Shown here: positions 8,122 through 16,646 of the stretch, one piece after another
Layout of the letters: each line of letters begins with the position of its first letter
Numbering within the stretch: the first letter of the stretch is position 1
Source of the DNA: Gammaproteobacteria bacterium
GTDB taxonomy: Bacteria > Pseudomonadota > Gammaproteobacteria > Pseudomonadales > Halieaceae
Assembly (NCBI GenBank): GCA_030427085.1
Contig: JAUHXH010000004.1
Span: 473,730-537,729 of the forward strand
Direction of reading: 5' to 3'
Length of the DNA stretch: 64,000 bases
Translations under genes and position numbers: made by a program
Notes under the pieces: generated by a model
Databases searched by the model: none
The model's input: the letters and a program-made list of their open reading frames with translations, nothing else
What the model was told of the DNA's origin: nothing

Positions 8122-8718
8122 GTGGCAGTACGATTCGTCGAGTCCTCCCGTCTCCCCACTGCCTGGGGCGAGTTCGACATGCACGGCTTCGAAGACGTGG
8201 AAGCCAATAAGGAACACCTGGTGCTCACGCTGGGCGATGTCAGCGGCGGTGAGCCGGTGCTCGCCCGTGTCCACTCCGAGTGTTTGACCGGTGATGCCTT
8301 GTTTAGCATGCGCTGCGATTGTGGTAACCAGCTCCAGGCCGCACTGGAGGCAATCGCTCGTGAAGGGCGCGGTGCGCTGTTCTACCTGCGGCAGGAAGGT
8401 CGAGGGATTGGTCTATTGAACAAAATTCGCGCCTATCGATTGCAGGACGCTGGGGCCGATACCGTGGAAGCCAATGAGCGCCTGGGTTTCGGTGCTGACA
8501 TGCGGGACTACAGCATTTTGCACCCCATGCTCGAGCACCTGCACATCAAGTCTGTACGCCTGATGACGAATAACCCCCGCAAGGTGGCGGCGCTGGAAGA
8601 GCTGGGTATCGAGGTGGCCGAGCGCATTCCGCTTCACACGGGCTCCAACCCTCACAACGAAAAATACCTGGCAACCAAGGCCGGAAAGCTCGGGCATATG
8701 ATTGGTGGGGAAGGGTGA
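8122..8718 (+). CDS. ribA: GTP cyclohydrolase II
   Basis: 198 residues from the GTG at 8122, giving the usual start [16 protein letters not shown]. The zinc cysteines are intact: Cys54, Cys65 and Cys67 ([14 protein letters not shown]). The catalytic region RQEGRGIGL and ADMRDY and the C-terminal NNPRK are present. It opens GTP to the diaminopyrimidinone that feeds RibD. As the RibBA fusion has lost the equivalent cysteines, this is likely the only working cyclohydrolase II. It stands apart from the rib operon with its own promoter, close to ispA and dxs genes as in pseudomonads. Confidence 0.95.
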   Translation: MAVRFVESSRLPTAWGEFDMHGFEDVEANKEHLVLTLGDVSGGEPVLARVHSECLTGDALFSMRCDCGNQLQAALEAIAREGRGALFYLRQEGRGIGLLNKIRAYRLQDAGADTVEANERLGFGADMRDYSILHPMLEHLHIKSVRLMTNNPRKVAALEELGIEVAERIPLHTGSNPHNEKYLATKAGKLGHMIGGEG

Positions 8719-8767
8719 TTCCCGCGCAAAACGCTACCAACCGCGTCTCTACTCGCAAACCACGAAT

Positions 8768-9586
8768 ATGATTGCCGATCAGTACGCAGACCTGGCCAGC
8801 GTAGCTGGTCAAAATGCACAGCGCTATGCCAGCGCAGATCCCTTTCCCCATATCGTGTTCGACGATTTCATTGATCCGGCCGTGTTGGAGCAAGTCCTGG
8901 CTGAATTTCCGGACTTGTCTCGCCAGAACAACGTCCAGAAGTTCTCCGGCCCGAGCGAACGCAAGCTGGCGGGAAAAGGTGAGGCGCAGTTTGGTCAGCA
9001 GACCCGCGCACTCATGCATTTCCTGAATTCTGAGCCGTTTCTGCATTTCCTGCAGCAATTGACGGGCATCGAAGAAGTTTTGCTGCCGGACCCCTATTTC
9101 GCCGGTGGCGGACTCCATGAAATCAAAACCGGCGGTATGTTGAAGATGCACGCCGATTTCAATAAACACCCAACCCTGGATCTCGACCGGCGCATCAATG
9201 TGCTTGTCTATCTCAACAAGGATTGGGCGTCTGAGTGGGGCGGCGAATTGCAACTGTGGGACCGCTCGATGGAGCGCTGTGTCCAGGCGATAGAGCCTGT
9301 CTTTAACCGCATGGTGGTGTTTTCGACCAACTCAGATTCCTGGCACGGTCATCCGGATGCCTTGAAATGTCCGGAAGATCGGAGCAGGAAGTCATTGGCA
9401 CTTTATTATTTTTCTCTCGGCCGGCCGGCATCGGAAGTGGCGAACATTCACGGCACAGTGTTTCGCGCACGACCTGGCGCGGAAGGTACGGGCTGGCGGT
9501 TCAAGAATCGCGCCACGAGTCTGGCGGTGGACTGTATTCCGCCTATCGTCTTGAAAGGCTTACGACGTTTGCGGGATGGCCGCTGA
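8768..9586 (+). CDS. 2-oxoglutarate/Fe(II)-dependent oxygenase (prolyl-4-hydroxylase-like)
   Basis: 272 residues if started at the ATG at 8768; an earlier ATG at 8702 would overlap ribA and add a basic leader. Iron ligands are His128 and Asp130 (MHADFN) and the distal His in SWHGHPD (~193-195), with Arg207 (RKSLALYYFS) as 2-oxoglutarate anchor, on a cupin-like core (VLVYLNKDW, GGELQLW). The family includes prolyl hydroxylases and hydroxylases of polysaccharide or peptide substrates; the substrate cannot be told. It is convergent with ispA: the two stop codons abut with no gap (9586/9587). It may serve the nearby glycan cluster. Confidence 0.8.
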   Translation: MIADQYADLASVAGQNAQRYASADPFPHIVFDDFIDPAVLEQVLAEFPDLSRQNNVQKFSGPSERKLAGKGEAQFGQQTRALMHFLNSEPFLHFLQQLTGIEEVLLPDPYFAGGGLHEIKTGGMLKMHADFNKHPTLDLDRRINVLVYLNKDWASEWGGELQLWDRSMERCVQAIEPVFNRMVVFSTNSDSWHGHPDALKCPEDRSRKSLALYYFSLGRPASEVANIHGTVFRARPGAEGTGWRFKNRATSLAVDCIPPIVLKGLRRLRDGR

Positions 9587-10498
9587 TCAGGATTCGCGCC
9601 GCGCGATAAAAAGTGCGAGGTCGTGCAATCGACTGCCATTGGCGCCAAAAGGTTCGAGTGCCGACAGGGCTGCCTGAAGGAGCGATTCCAGTTCGTTCTG
9701 TGCGCCATCGAGTCCCAGTAAACTGGTGTAAGTTGTTTTTCCCGCGCGGTCATCTTTGCCGCCTGTTTTCCCCAGCACCTTGCTGTGTCCTACAACGTCC
9801 AGGATGTCATCCTTCACCTGGAAGGCCAGGCCGATATTTCGTGCGAAGATGTCCAGGTGCGTGCGTGACGATGAGTCTGCTGAACAGATAGCTGCAGCCA
9901 TCTGCACTGCCGCCCGAATCAGGGCTCCCGTTTTCAGCTCATGCATGGCGCGTAGCGAGTCCAGACAGGCGGCGCTTTCACCCGCTGTATCTATAGCTTG
10001 CCCACCGACCATGCCGCGCGGACCGGAGGCAGCTGACAGTATTTTCAGCAGCTCCACGTGTTGTTCAGGAGGGAGCCCGGGCGCCTCGCACAACAACTCG
10101 AAAGCACGGGCTTGCAAACCATCGCCCACCAGTATGGCGGTGGCTTCATCAAAGGCGCGATGACAGGTGGGTTGGCCGCGACGCAAGTCATCGTCGTCCA
10201 TGGCCGGGAGGTCGTCGTGGACAAGGGAATAGGTATGGATGAATTCCAGGCTGCAGGCGGCGTAGTCCAGAGGTTCATCTTTCCCTGTGGCACCCAGTGC
10301 TTCGGCAGTGGCATACACCAGGGCTGGCCGGACGCGCTTTCCGCCCGCTGCCAAGACATATTCCATCGCGGAAAAAAGCCGCTTGAGCGAGGTCGGGCCG
10401 CTAGTGTATTCAGAGGCTGGCGAGCCGAGTGAACGGATCAGGTGAACGTCGACCCGACGGCGGCATGCATCGAGATAATCCAGTGTGGAAGTGCTCAT
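9587..10498 (-). CDS. ispA: Farnesyl diphosphate synthase (geranyltranstransferase)
   Basis: 303 residues. The first aspartate-rich motif is DDLPAMD (about 95-101) followed by DDDLRRG, and the second is KDDILD; GGKRVRP binds diphosphate. It condenses isopentenyl diphosphate with allylic substrates to FPP for quinones and undecaprenyl phosphate. Its ATG overlaps the xseB stop (ATGA), the standard xseB-ispA coupling. Unlike pseudomonads, dxs does not follow; it lies 9 kb away on the far side of the glycan cluster. Confidence 0.95.
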   Translation of the reverse strand: MSTSTLDYLDACRRRVDVHLIRSLGSPASEYTSGPTSLKRLFSAMEYVLAAGGKRVRPALVYATAEALGATGKDEPLDYAACSLEFIHTYSLVHDDLPAMDDDDLRRGQPTCHRAFDEATAILVGDGLQARAFELLCEAPGLPPEQHVELLKILSAASGPRGMVGGQAIDTAGESAACLDSLRAMHELKTGALIRAAVQMAAAICSADSSSRTHLDIFARNIGLAFQVKDDILDVVGHSKVLGKTGGKDDRAGKTTYTSLLGLDGAQNELESLLQAALSALEPFGANGSRLHDLALFIARRES

Positions 10499-10731
10499 GT
10501 TTCGTCGGTAGTGGGTTCCACTGCGACTTCTCCGCCATCCTGGTCCGCCAGGATCAGGATTTTTTGCTCCAGCTTGCTCAGTAGTTCCTGCGCTTCCCGA
10601 GTGAGCTGAACGCCCTCTTCGAACACTTTCATGGATTGCTCGAGGCTGACGTCGCCGGACTCAAGTTGTTTTACCAGTTGTTCGAGCCTCGCCAACTGGG
10701 ACTCAAAGCTGGGTGGGGACTGTTCACTCAT
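10495..10731 (-). CDS. xseB: Exodeoxyribonuclease VII small subunit
   Basis: 78 residues from the ATG at 10731. The XseB helical core is seen in FESQLARLEQLVKQLESG and SLEQSMKVFEEGVQL. It partners XseA in degrading single-stranded DNA to oligonucleotides. The acidic tail is typical. Its first 8 bases overlap the end of the upstream glycosyltransferase gene, which is unusual: normally xseB heads its own transcript. A longer in-frame start at 10794 lies inside the glycosyltransferase and is unlikely. Confidence 0.93.
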   Translation of the reverse strand: MSEQSPPSFESQLARLEQLVKQLESGDVSLEQSMKVFEEGVQLTREAQELLSKLEQKILILADQDGGEVAVEPTTDET

Positions 10732-11989
10732 ATTCGTTCCCGGGTTGGCCGCTGGAGGGCGGAGCATAACTGAAAATCCTTGATACGGCAGCATCGAACT
10801 GGTGGTTGCCGTAAAGTTGCCTGGCGCGATCAGCCATCGCCGCTCTGGACTCGCTGCTTACAGGAGGAGGGCACCGGCCTTCAGTGAGGGCTTCAGGTGG
10901 CTGAATGTTCCCGATAATGCCGCCGAATTCAGTGACCTGCTCGACAGCATTTCCGGTCAACACAGGCAAACCGGCGAGCGCGTATTCTGCGAACTTGACC
11001 GGTGAGGCTACACGGTTGACCGGATTGGGCTGGCGAATCATCAGCGCGAGGTCAGCGGCGTTCAGCGCGGCGTTGACCTCGCTGAATGCTCTTGTCTCGA
11101 TGTGAAACCTCTCTCGGAGACCGTCGGGAATGAGGGATTCAAAAGCAGAGGGGTCGGGCGTAATGATCAGTGCTCGCGAGTGCGCGGAGACGCGCAGTGC
11201 GTTGATTATCAGCTCCAGTGTTTCGGGCACGCATTGCCATGGAGCGGTTGAACCGCAGTAAACCAGTACCCGATCGGTCGGCAGGAACCGCAGGCGCTCA
11301 CGTTCCTGTGTGCGCAGACCCTCGTTGAAGAAAAACTGTTCAGTAGAAGCAAGGCAGGGAATCACCGTACAGTGGGTGTCGTCCAGCCCACGACCCTGCA
11401 GCTCGCGCAGTGATTGGGAAACGAACAGAGCGTGATCACAGGATTTCCTTGCACGTGAAATCCAGCGTCTGATCGAAAACGCCTTCAATCTGGCGACTGT
11501 GCGAACAAGGTGGCCGCTGGTCACGTACTTCATCAGCAACTCGCTCTCGGTATCGCCGCGGGCGTCCCAGATCAAACGAAAGCGGTAACGGCTTTTTAGC
11601 GGCGCTACCATTGCGGCGGCGTAATCGGTACGGGCACTAATGACATCGCATTTCACGGCGTGGCGGCGGAACAATGCGCGCAGCAGGAGGGAATTCAGCG
11701 CGCGAGAAAAGGGTACACGCTGGGGGATCCCCCGGAAAACTTGTATGTCGAGCTCGTAGCGCTTCCTGAGTTCGCCAGCGCGTTCCTCGGCAAGCGCCCA
11801 CTGTGAAGCGTTTAGCGCGAGGCTCCAGATGGTGACGTGAAAGCCCCGGTCACGAAGTCGGGCGGCGTAGTTTAATACCTGACTTTCAACCACCGTTGGA
11901 GGTAGCCCCTCGCTCAACAAGTACATAACGGCAGGTGATTCCGTGGTTTGCATGGAAGCGCTTGCGGATGAACGGGGGGCGGGTGTCAT
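10724..11989 (-). CDS. Glycosyltransferase, family 4-like (group 1)
   Basis: 421 residues starting at an ATG that overlaps the flippase stop (ATGA). Two Rossmann-like halves are seen: the N-terminal VMYLLSEGLPPTVVESQVL and the C-terminal VLVYCGSTAPWQ...ALIITPDPSAF, followed by the nucleotide-sugar region (EVNAALNAADLALMIR, SPVKFAEYALAGLPVL). These fit a GT-B enzyme moving a sugar from a nucleotide donor onto a lipid-linked glycan at the cytoplasmic membrane. Donor and linkage are unknown. It is the last glycan gene of the minus-strand arm and overlaps xseB by 8 bases. Confidence 0.8.
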   Translation of the reverse strand: MTPAPRSSASASMQTTESPAVMYLLSEGLPPTVVESQVLNYAARLRDRGFHVTIWSLALNASQWALAEERAGELRKRYELDIQVFRGIPQRVPFSRALNSLLLRALFRRHAVKCDVISARTDYAAAMVAPLKSRYRFRLIWDARGDTESELLMKYVTSGHLVRTVARLKAFSIRRWISRARKSCDHALFVSQSLRELQGRGLDDTHCTVIPCLASTEQFFFNEGLRTQERERLRFLPTDRVLVYCGSTAPWQCVPETLELIINALRVSAHSRALIITPDPSAFESLIPDGLRERFHIETRAFSEVNAALNAADLALMIRQPNPVNRVASPVKFAEYALAGLPVLTGNAVEQVTEFGGIIGNIQPPEALTEGRCPPPVSSESRAAMADRARQLYGNHQFDAAVSRIFSYAPPSSGQPGNEYE

Positions 11990-13437
11990 TCCGTTTTTCC
12001 GGCGACTTTCAACATGGCGTATAACCATTCGCGATTCCAAAGCCAAGTCAAAACGATGTACGTGACGGCGCCCACAGCTACTCCCGACATCAGCCGCACC
12101 AGCGGGACGTTGATGTCATCACAAAGCCAAAAAGCGAGCAGGACACTGACAAGTGCCAATGCCGTGGGTTTGGCGATGGCATACAAATAGGCAGAAAGCG
12201 ATAAACCGGTACATGGCCGCACCAGCCAGTACCAGGCCGGGATAACCAGTGTCAGCGCAATAGTGGCCTGAGCCACTGCGAGGGCAGTGGCATCCAGTGT
12301 CATGGCGAAGAACAACAGCAGCGGCACTGACAGAGCCAGCCCCAGATTCCAGAAAAACAATCGTTGTGCTCTCCCGACTGCCAGAACGACGGCACCTACC
12401 GGGTTGCCAATAGACCGAATGGCGCCCCACAGTGCCAGCCACTGCAGGAAAACCGCGGCTTTGCCCCAGTCAGCACCAAATAAAATGGCGACAACGTCTT
12501 CTGCAAATACTGCCAGCCCTAAAAAAAGCGGCATGTTCAGTGCCGACGTGTAGGCAACCGTTTTCCGGTAGGTGTCTGCAAGTCGCTCCCGATCGTTCTG
12601 GATTTCAGACATGAGCGGGAAGCCTACCCGCGTCACCACCGGATTGAATACACCGATCAATGAGAGGCTGAGGTTTCGCGGTACGCTGTAGTATCCGACG
12701 GTATCCGGCGTGAGCATCCTGCCCGCAAGGAGTAAATCGGCCTGCGTGGCGATCAGGTTGAGCAAATTATTTCCCGTGACGTATCCGCCAAATTTCAGAT
12801 GCTGACTAATCTCTGCAAGCTGCAGGCGCCACTGGGGGCGCCAGGTGCGGGGTGTCCAGAGGTACAACAGTAATGATTGCACGCTTGCATTGACGAGGTA
12901 GCCGGCCACCAGGGCATAGGCATTGCGAAACTGAAGTGCCCAGGCCACGGCCACAACAAACCCGGTGAGTGCGCCCAGGATTTCTACGCGAGCGATAACG
13001 GCAAAGTCGAGTGACTTCTCCAGCCGAATTCTGAGTTGTTGGCCCAGTGCCGCTATGAGAATAGTGAAAGACTGTACTACCAGTACTTCCTGCAATGCGG
13101 GCAACTGAAACAGTTGGTGGCTAAGCACCGGGCTGAGTAATAACAGGCCGAGTGTCAGCAAGGTGGCGAATACGACATTCGCCCAGTACAGACTTGAAAA
13201 CTGCTCACGGGAAATGGTGCGGTGGTGGATGACAGAACTTCCCATCCCGAGGTCATTGAGGGATTGACACAGAATCACAACACTCGAAGAGACAGCCACC
13301 AGGCCGAAATCCGCAGGACTTAGCAAGCGCGCCAGAATCGCCAACTGGGCAAACTGCAGACTGACCCTGAAGGCCATGCCAACGCCCGCCCAGCGAACGG
13401 CGCGATACGGCCTATGTGGCAGGCTGGAATCAGGCAC
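11986..13437 (-). CDS. Polysaccharide flippase, PST/Wzx family
   Basis: 483 residues with about 12-14 hydrophobic segments throughout. The start ARLLSPADFGLVAVSSSVV and the DLGMGSSVIHH region are typical of the WzxC-like branch of oligosaccharide transporters in the MOP superfamily. It would flip an undecaprenyl-linked repeat unit to the periplasm. The start is a GTG at 13437 with no strong ribosome binding site. It lies 56 bases after the WecE homolog, the only real gap in this operon arm. Substrate specificity cannot be read. Confidence 0.85.
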   Translation of the reverse strand: MPDSSLPHRPYRAVRWAGVGMAFRVSLQFAQLAILARLLSPADFGLVAVSSSVVILCQSLNDLGMGSSVIHHRTISREQFSSLYWANVVFATLLTLGLLLLSPVLSHQLFQLPALQEVLVVQSFTILIAALGQQLRIRLEKSLDFAVIARVEILGALTGFVVAVAWALQFRNAYALVAGYLVNASVQSLLLYLWTPRTWRPQWRLQLAEISQHLKFGGYVTGNNLLNLIATQADLLLAGRMLTPDTVGYYSVPRNLSLSLIGVFNPVVTRVGFPLMSEIQNDRERLADTYRKTVAYTSALNMPLFLGLAVFAEDVVAILFGADWGKAAVFLQWLALWGAIRSIGNPVGAVVLAVGRAQRLFFWNLGLALSVPLLLFFAMTLDATALAVAQATIALTLVIPAWYWLVRPCTGLSLSAYLYAIAKPTALALVSVLLAFWLCDDINVPLVRLMSGVAVGAVTYIVLTWLWNREWLYAMLKVAGKTE

Positions 13438-13493
13438 GATGGCAACCGTTAAAACTGATGTTGATCGTTTTCAATTCCATCCGGCCTGCAATA

Positions 13494-14639
13494 TCACTTC
13501 GACTGATTGAAGAATGCTGCGACGCCGGCTACAACCCGTTCCTTGAACGCAGTCGGCATGCCATACCAAAGGGGGAGTCGCACAAGGCGTTCGCTCTCTT
13601 TTGTTGTGTAGATATCTTCTCCCGCAAAATGTCCGTACTTCTCACCGGCGGTGGCCGAGTGCAAGGGTACATAGTGGAAGACTGCCCATATTTCTCGATC
13701 GAGCAGAAATTTGAGCAGGCGCGTCCGCGTGTCGAGGTCTGCGACCCGCAGGTGGAAGATATGGCCGTTGTGCAGGCAATGGGCAGGGATGTCCGGGAGT
13801 TGTATCAGGCCACTCGCGGCGAGTTCCGAGAGCTGTTGTTGATAGTACGTCCAGGTTGCCAGTCGGTCGTTGGTAATTTCGGCGAGTGATTCCAGTTGCC
13901 CCCAGAGATAGGCAGATTGTGCCTCCCCTGGCAGGTAGCTACTTCCCAGGTCGACCCAGGAATACTTCGCGACTTCGCCGCGGAAAAATTCGGAGCGGTT
14001 GGTGCCCTTTTCTCGAAATATCTCCGCGCGGCGGACCAGGCTTTCGTCATTAATGACGAGCAAGCCACCTTCGCCAGCGCTGGTCACGTTTTTGGTTTCG
14101 TGAAAGCTGAATGTGCTCAGCGCACCGAAGGTACCCAGCGGCCTGCCTTTGTAGGTGGCGTCGATGCACTGTGCCGCATCCTCGATGACCACAACACCGT
14201 GGCGTTCTGCTATCGCCAGAATGTCGTCCATTTCACACCCGACGCCGGCGTAGTGGACTAGCACTATCGCCCGTGTACGTTCGGTAACGGCGGCTTCCAG
14301 TTTTGCTTCGTCGAGGTTGAGGGTGTCAGGCCGAATGTCGACAAACACCAGGCGGGCACCCCGAAGTGCGAAGGCATTGGCGGTGCTGGGGAAGGTGAAG
14401 CTGGGCAGGATTACTTCGTCCCCGGGCTGGATATCCAGCAGAAAGCCGCACATTTCGAGAGCATGCGTACACGAGGGTGTGAGGAGTGCGCGCGGACAAC
14501 CGAGGTGTTGTTCGAACCACGTCTGGCAGCGCCGGCCGAAGGGTCCGTCACCAGACATCTGCAGGCTGTCCATGGCCTCCAGTACGTAGCTTGTTTCCCG
14601 TCCGGTTCTGGGTGGTCGGTTAAATTGAATCAGGGTCAT
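13494..14639 (-). CDS. wecE: dTDP-4-amino-4,6-dideoxygalactose transaminase (WecE/RffA-like)
   Basis: 381 residues, a PLP-dependent DegT/DnrJ/EryC1 aminotransferase. It follows E. coli RffA closely across the chain: the N-terminal GDGPF.RRCQ.W.EQ, LLTPSCT, LLDIQPGDEVI.PS.TF, FVDIRPDT, HYAGV.CEMD, then FSFHETKN with the PLP lysine Lys183, REKGTNRS.FFRG, GSSYL, and FHY.PLHS near the end. Asp154 (EDAAQ) holds the PLP ring nitrogen. It makes dTDP-Fuc4N from dTDP-4-keto-6-deoxyglucose, the donor for the WecF transferase encoded two genes upstream. It overlaps the formyltransferase gene by 4 bases. Confidence 0.9.
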   Translation of the reverse strand: MTLIQFNRPPRTGRETSYVLEAMDSLQMSGDGPFGRRCQTWFEQHLGCPRALLTPSCTHALEMCGFLLDIQPGDEVILPSFTFPSTANAFALRGARLVFVDIRPDTLNLDEAKLEAAVTERTRAIVLVHYAGVGCEMDDILAIAERHGVVVIEDAAQCIDATYKGRPLGTFGALSTFSFHETKNVTSAGEGGLLVINDESLVRRAEIFREKGTNRSEFFRGEVAKYSWVDLGSSYLPGEAQSAYLWGQLESLAEITNDRLATWTYYQQQLSELAASGLIQLPDIPAHCLHNGHIFHLRVADLDTRTRLLKFLLDREIWAVFHYVPLHSATAGEKYGHFAGEDIYTTKESERLVRLPLWYGMPTAFKERVVAGVAAFFNQSK

Positions 14640-15535
14640 GATAAAAAACGAGTCCGGAAGGGGAGTGGCTTACTTTGATGCTTGTCATCGTCCCGGTGGA
14701 TCTCCCGAATCAGGAGTAATCCCTGAGCACAGATAACCACCGGACATCCCTCTCTCATGAATAGAATTTTGCCTATATGATCCTCGCGGGATTCTACTGT
14801 GACATCGGCGATAGCCTCAGCGCTTAATACCCGGTACGACCTACTGGCAGTTGTGGCGAGGGCGCCAGCGAAGGGTGGCCCCACGGCATCGCAAAAGCGA
14901 GCAATGCGCTCGGCAGGCCAGTGCCAGTTGATCGCGTAGTCGTCGCCATCTCGCCAGGGACTGTAGGTGGCCAAAGCTTCCGATTGGGGTACACCTGCTG
15001 GTAACTCGCCGGTATCGCAAACCTTGTCGAACAGTTCACAGACGAGTTGTACATAGAGTGGGCGCAACTGCGCCTGCGCCTGATCCACTTTGATGGGGTA
15101 AGTAATTTCTGTGAATTCCTGGGCCAGAATATCTCCGCAGTCGTAATCTTCCTGTGCAAGTAAGGCGGTGACACCCAATATGGTTTCGCCGTTGATCAAC
15201 ATATTCGGCACCGGGGAAAAACCCCGGAAGCGTGGTAAGGGCGAATCGTGAAGGATGACAAGGTGTGCCGAAGTGGGCAGTAGATACCGCCATCCAATTG
15301 CGTAGGCGACATCGTGCGTGGGCAGTGATTGTTCGGTAGAGGCTTGCCGCAGCAGCACATGGACTTCGTGCTCCTCACAAAACGCCGCGATATCACTGCT
15401 GAAGTCGTCAGTGAGATTGGCGTCCCCATCGATGACAACGAAAGCGATAGCCTGGGGCCCAAACCGGTTCAGAAACGCTTGCAGTACGGTTAGCCCGCGA
15501 ATGCCCAGAACGTAAAATCCAGCCTTTCTAGTCAC
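14636..15535 (-). CDS. Formyltransferase-like protein, probable sugar N-formyltransferase
   Basis: 299 residues from a GTG at 15535 that overlaps the wecF stop by 8 bases; the reading frame continues upstream but only antisense to no known motif. The middle (85-145) matches the folate-dependent formyltransferase core: LHDSPLPRFRGFSP, GVTALLAQEDYDCGDIL. The catalytic His96 and Asp132 are in place, but the expected Asn two residues before the His is Ile94. It sits between WecF and WecE, the position expected of the enzyme that acylates dTDP-Fuc4N. I infer it N-formylates that sugar; substrate and activity are not shown. A C-terminal ~100-residue domain looks unlike methionyl-tRNA formyltransferase. 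Confidence 0.7.
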   Translation of the reverse strand: MTRKAGFYVLGIRGLTVLQAFLNRFGPQAIAFVVIDGDANLTDDFSSDIAAFCEEHEVHVLLRQASTEQSLPTHDVAYAIGWRYLLPTSAHLVILHDSPLPRFRGFSPVPNMLINGETILGVTALLAQEDYDCGDILAQEFTEITYPIKVDQAQAQLRPLYVQLVCELFDKVCDTGELPAGVPQSEALATYSPWRDGDDYAINWHWPAERIARFCDAVGPPFAGALATTASRSYRVLSAEAIADVTVESREDHIGKILFMREGCPVVICAQGLLLIREIHRDDDKHQSKPLPFRTRFLS

Positions 15536-16577
15536 CACGAAAAATGCTCCCCCACTGGTCCAAAAGCCTTGCAAGCGAAAAGTGATCTTCGATGATGCCA
15601 CGATTCCTGATGCTGACGCTCTCGGGTAATCTGGATAAGTCGAGAGATTCTGTTGAAGTAACCTCGCACCCCAACTGACGGAAGAGGTGCCACGGCGTTA
15701 CCTCGCTGCGCAAGTGTACTCGCGCACCGTAGCCGAGGAGCGAGATCATGTTGCCCATTCCCTGCTGGCGCTTGTGATTGAATATGCCGATGTCGATGTT
15801 TTCCAGCAAGTGCCAGTACTGATCCGGTGTGAGAATTTCCAACAGTGGGTGAAAGCGGTCTCCAAAACGTCGTCGCCCCTGTTCCACTACCTGGTCTCGC
15901 GTTTTCTGGCAGCCGTAGGACAAGGGCACGTAGGCCACAAAGTCCTGCTGAGGTGAACGCTCAAGTTGATCGAAAACCTCCAGGTGGCGATTGCTCGGAT
16001 CTGCGGAGTTGCCAATAAGAATTTTCAGCGTGGAATTCTTCGGAGAAGTTTCCACCCCCCCGACGGGGGGGTGGAACACATTGCTCTGGTACATCAGGCA
16101 GTCGGCGCGTTGGCCGCGTGCGCCGAATGTTGCCCTGGCGTAGTCATAGTCCCCTGGGATGTAGGTGGCCAGGTGGCCGATGCGGGGGATTACTCGCCGC
16201 CGAAGCCACTGGCCGCTATACCAACTGAGTTTTTTCTTGCCGCTGGGCTCGGTGTAGAGGTCCCCGCCCCACATCACCCAATAGGCCTTCGAAAGCTCAC
16301 TGGCGTTAAGCGCTAAAAATAACAGCACTTCCTGCTTGAAGAGCCCGTGAATGACAATCCTGGTTGCAGTCTTGAGTAGTTCCGAGTTCAGGGAATACTG
16401 GTCAAACAGACGTTTGCAGGATGTTACGGGAAGCTGCGCATCTATCTCGCCGACGCTATTGCCATACACCACAAAGGAGTGTTCAGTGGCATCAAAATGT
16501 TCGTGCACAAACCTGATCATGGAGGGAACGAATTTCGGGTCCCAATGCATCAGGTGTAGTATGCGGGTTTGGCTCAT
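15528..16577 (-). CDS. wecF: Fuc4N(Ac)-type glycosyltransferase, WecF/RffT family (GT56)
   Basis: 349 residues. In E. coli, WecF adds TDP-Fuc4NAc to lipid II in enterobacterial common antigen. Shared features in order are a short N-terminal beta strand (ILHLMHWDPKF), FVVYGNS, HGLFKQ, WVMWGGDLY (E. coli WHIWGADLY), LKILIGNSADPSNRHLE (ILVGNSGDRSNDH), FVAYVPLSYG and IFNHKRQQGMGNMISLL (IFARQQGIGTLCLL). The GNS and RQQG.G motifs make the family firm. It begins the minus-strand glycan operon, 70 bases from the divergent plus-strand arm. Confidence 0.85.
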   Translation of the reverse strand: MSQTRILHLMHWDPKFVPSMIRFVHEHFDATEHSFVVYGNSVGEIDAQLPVTSCKRLFDQYSLNSELLKTATRIVIHGLFKQEVLLFLALNASELSKAYWVMWGGDLYTEPSGKKKLSWYSGQWLRRRVIPRIGHLATYIPGDYDYARATFGARGQRADCLMYQSNVFHPPVGGVETSPKNSTLKILIGNSADPSNRHLEVFDQLERSPQQDFVAYVPLSYGCQKTRDQVVEQGRRRFGDRFHPLLEILTPDQYWHLLENIDIGIFNHKRQQGMGNMISLLGYGARVHLRSEVTPWHLFRQLGCEVTSTESLDLSRLPESVSIRNRGIIEDHFSLARLLDQWGSIFRGD

Positions 16578-16646
16578 CGTTCAGACTTAACGAGTGGATG
16601 CGTGTTTCGCGTAGTTATTTCTACCTACAGTATCACGGACTGATTC

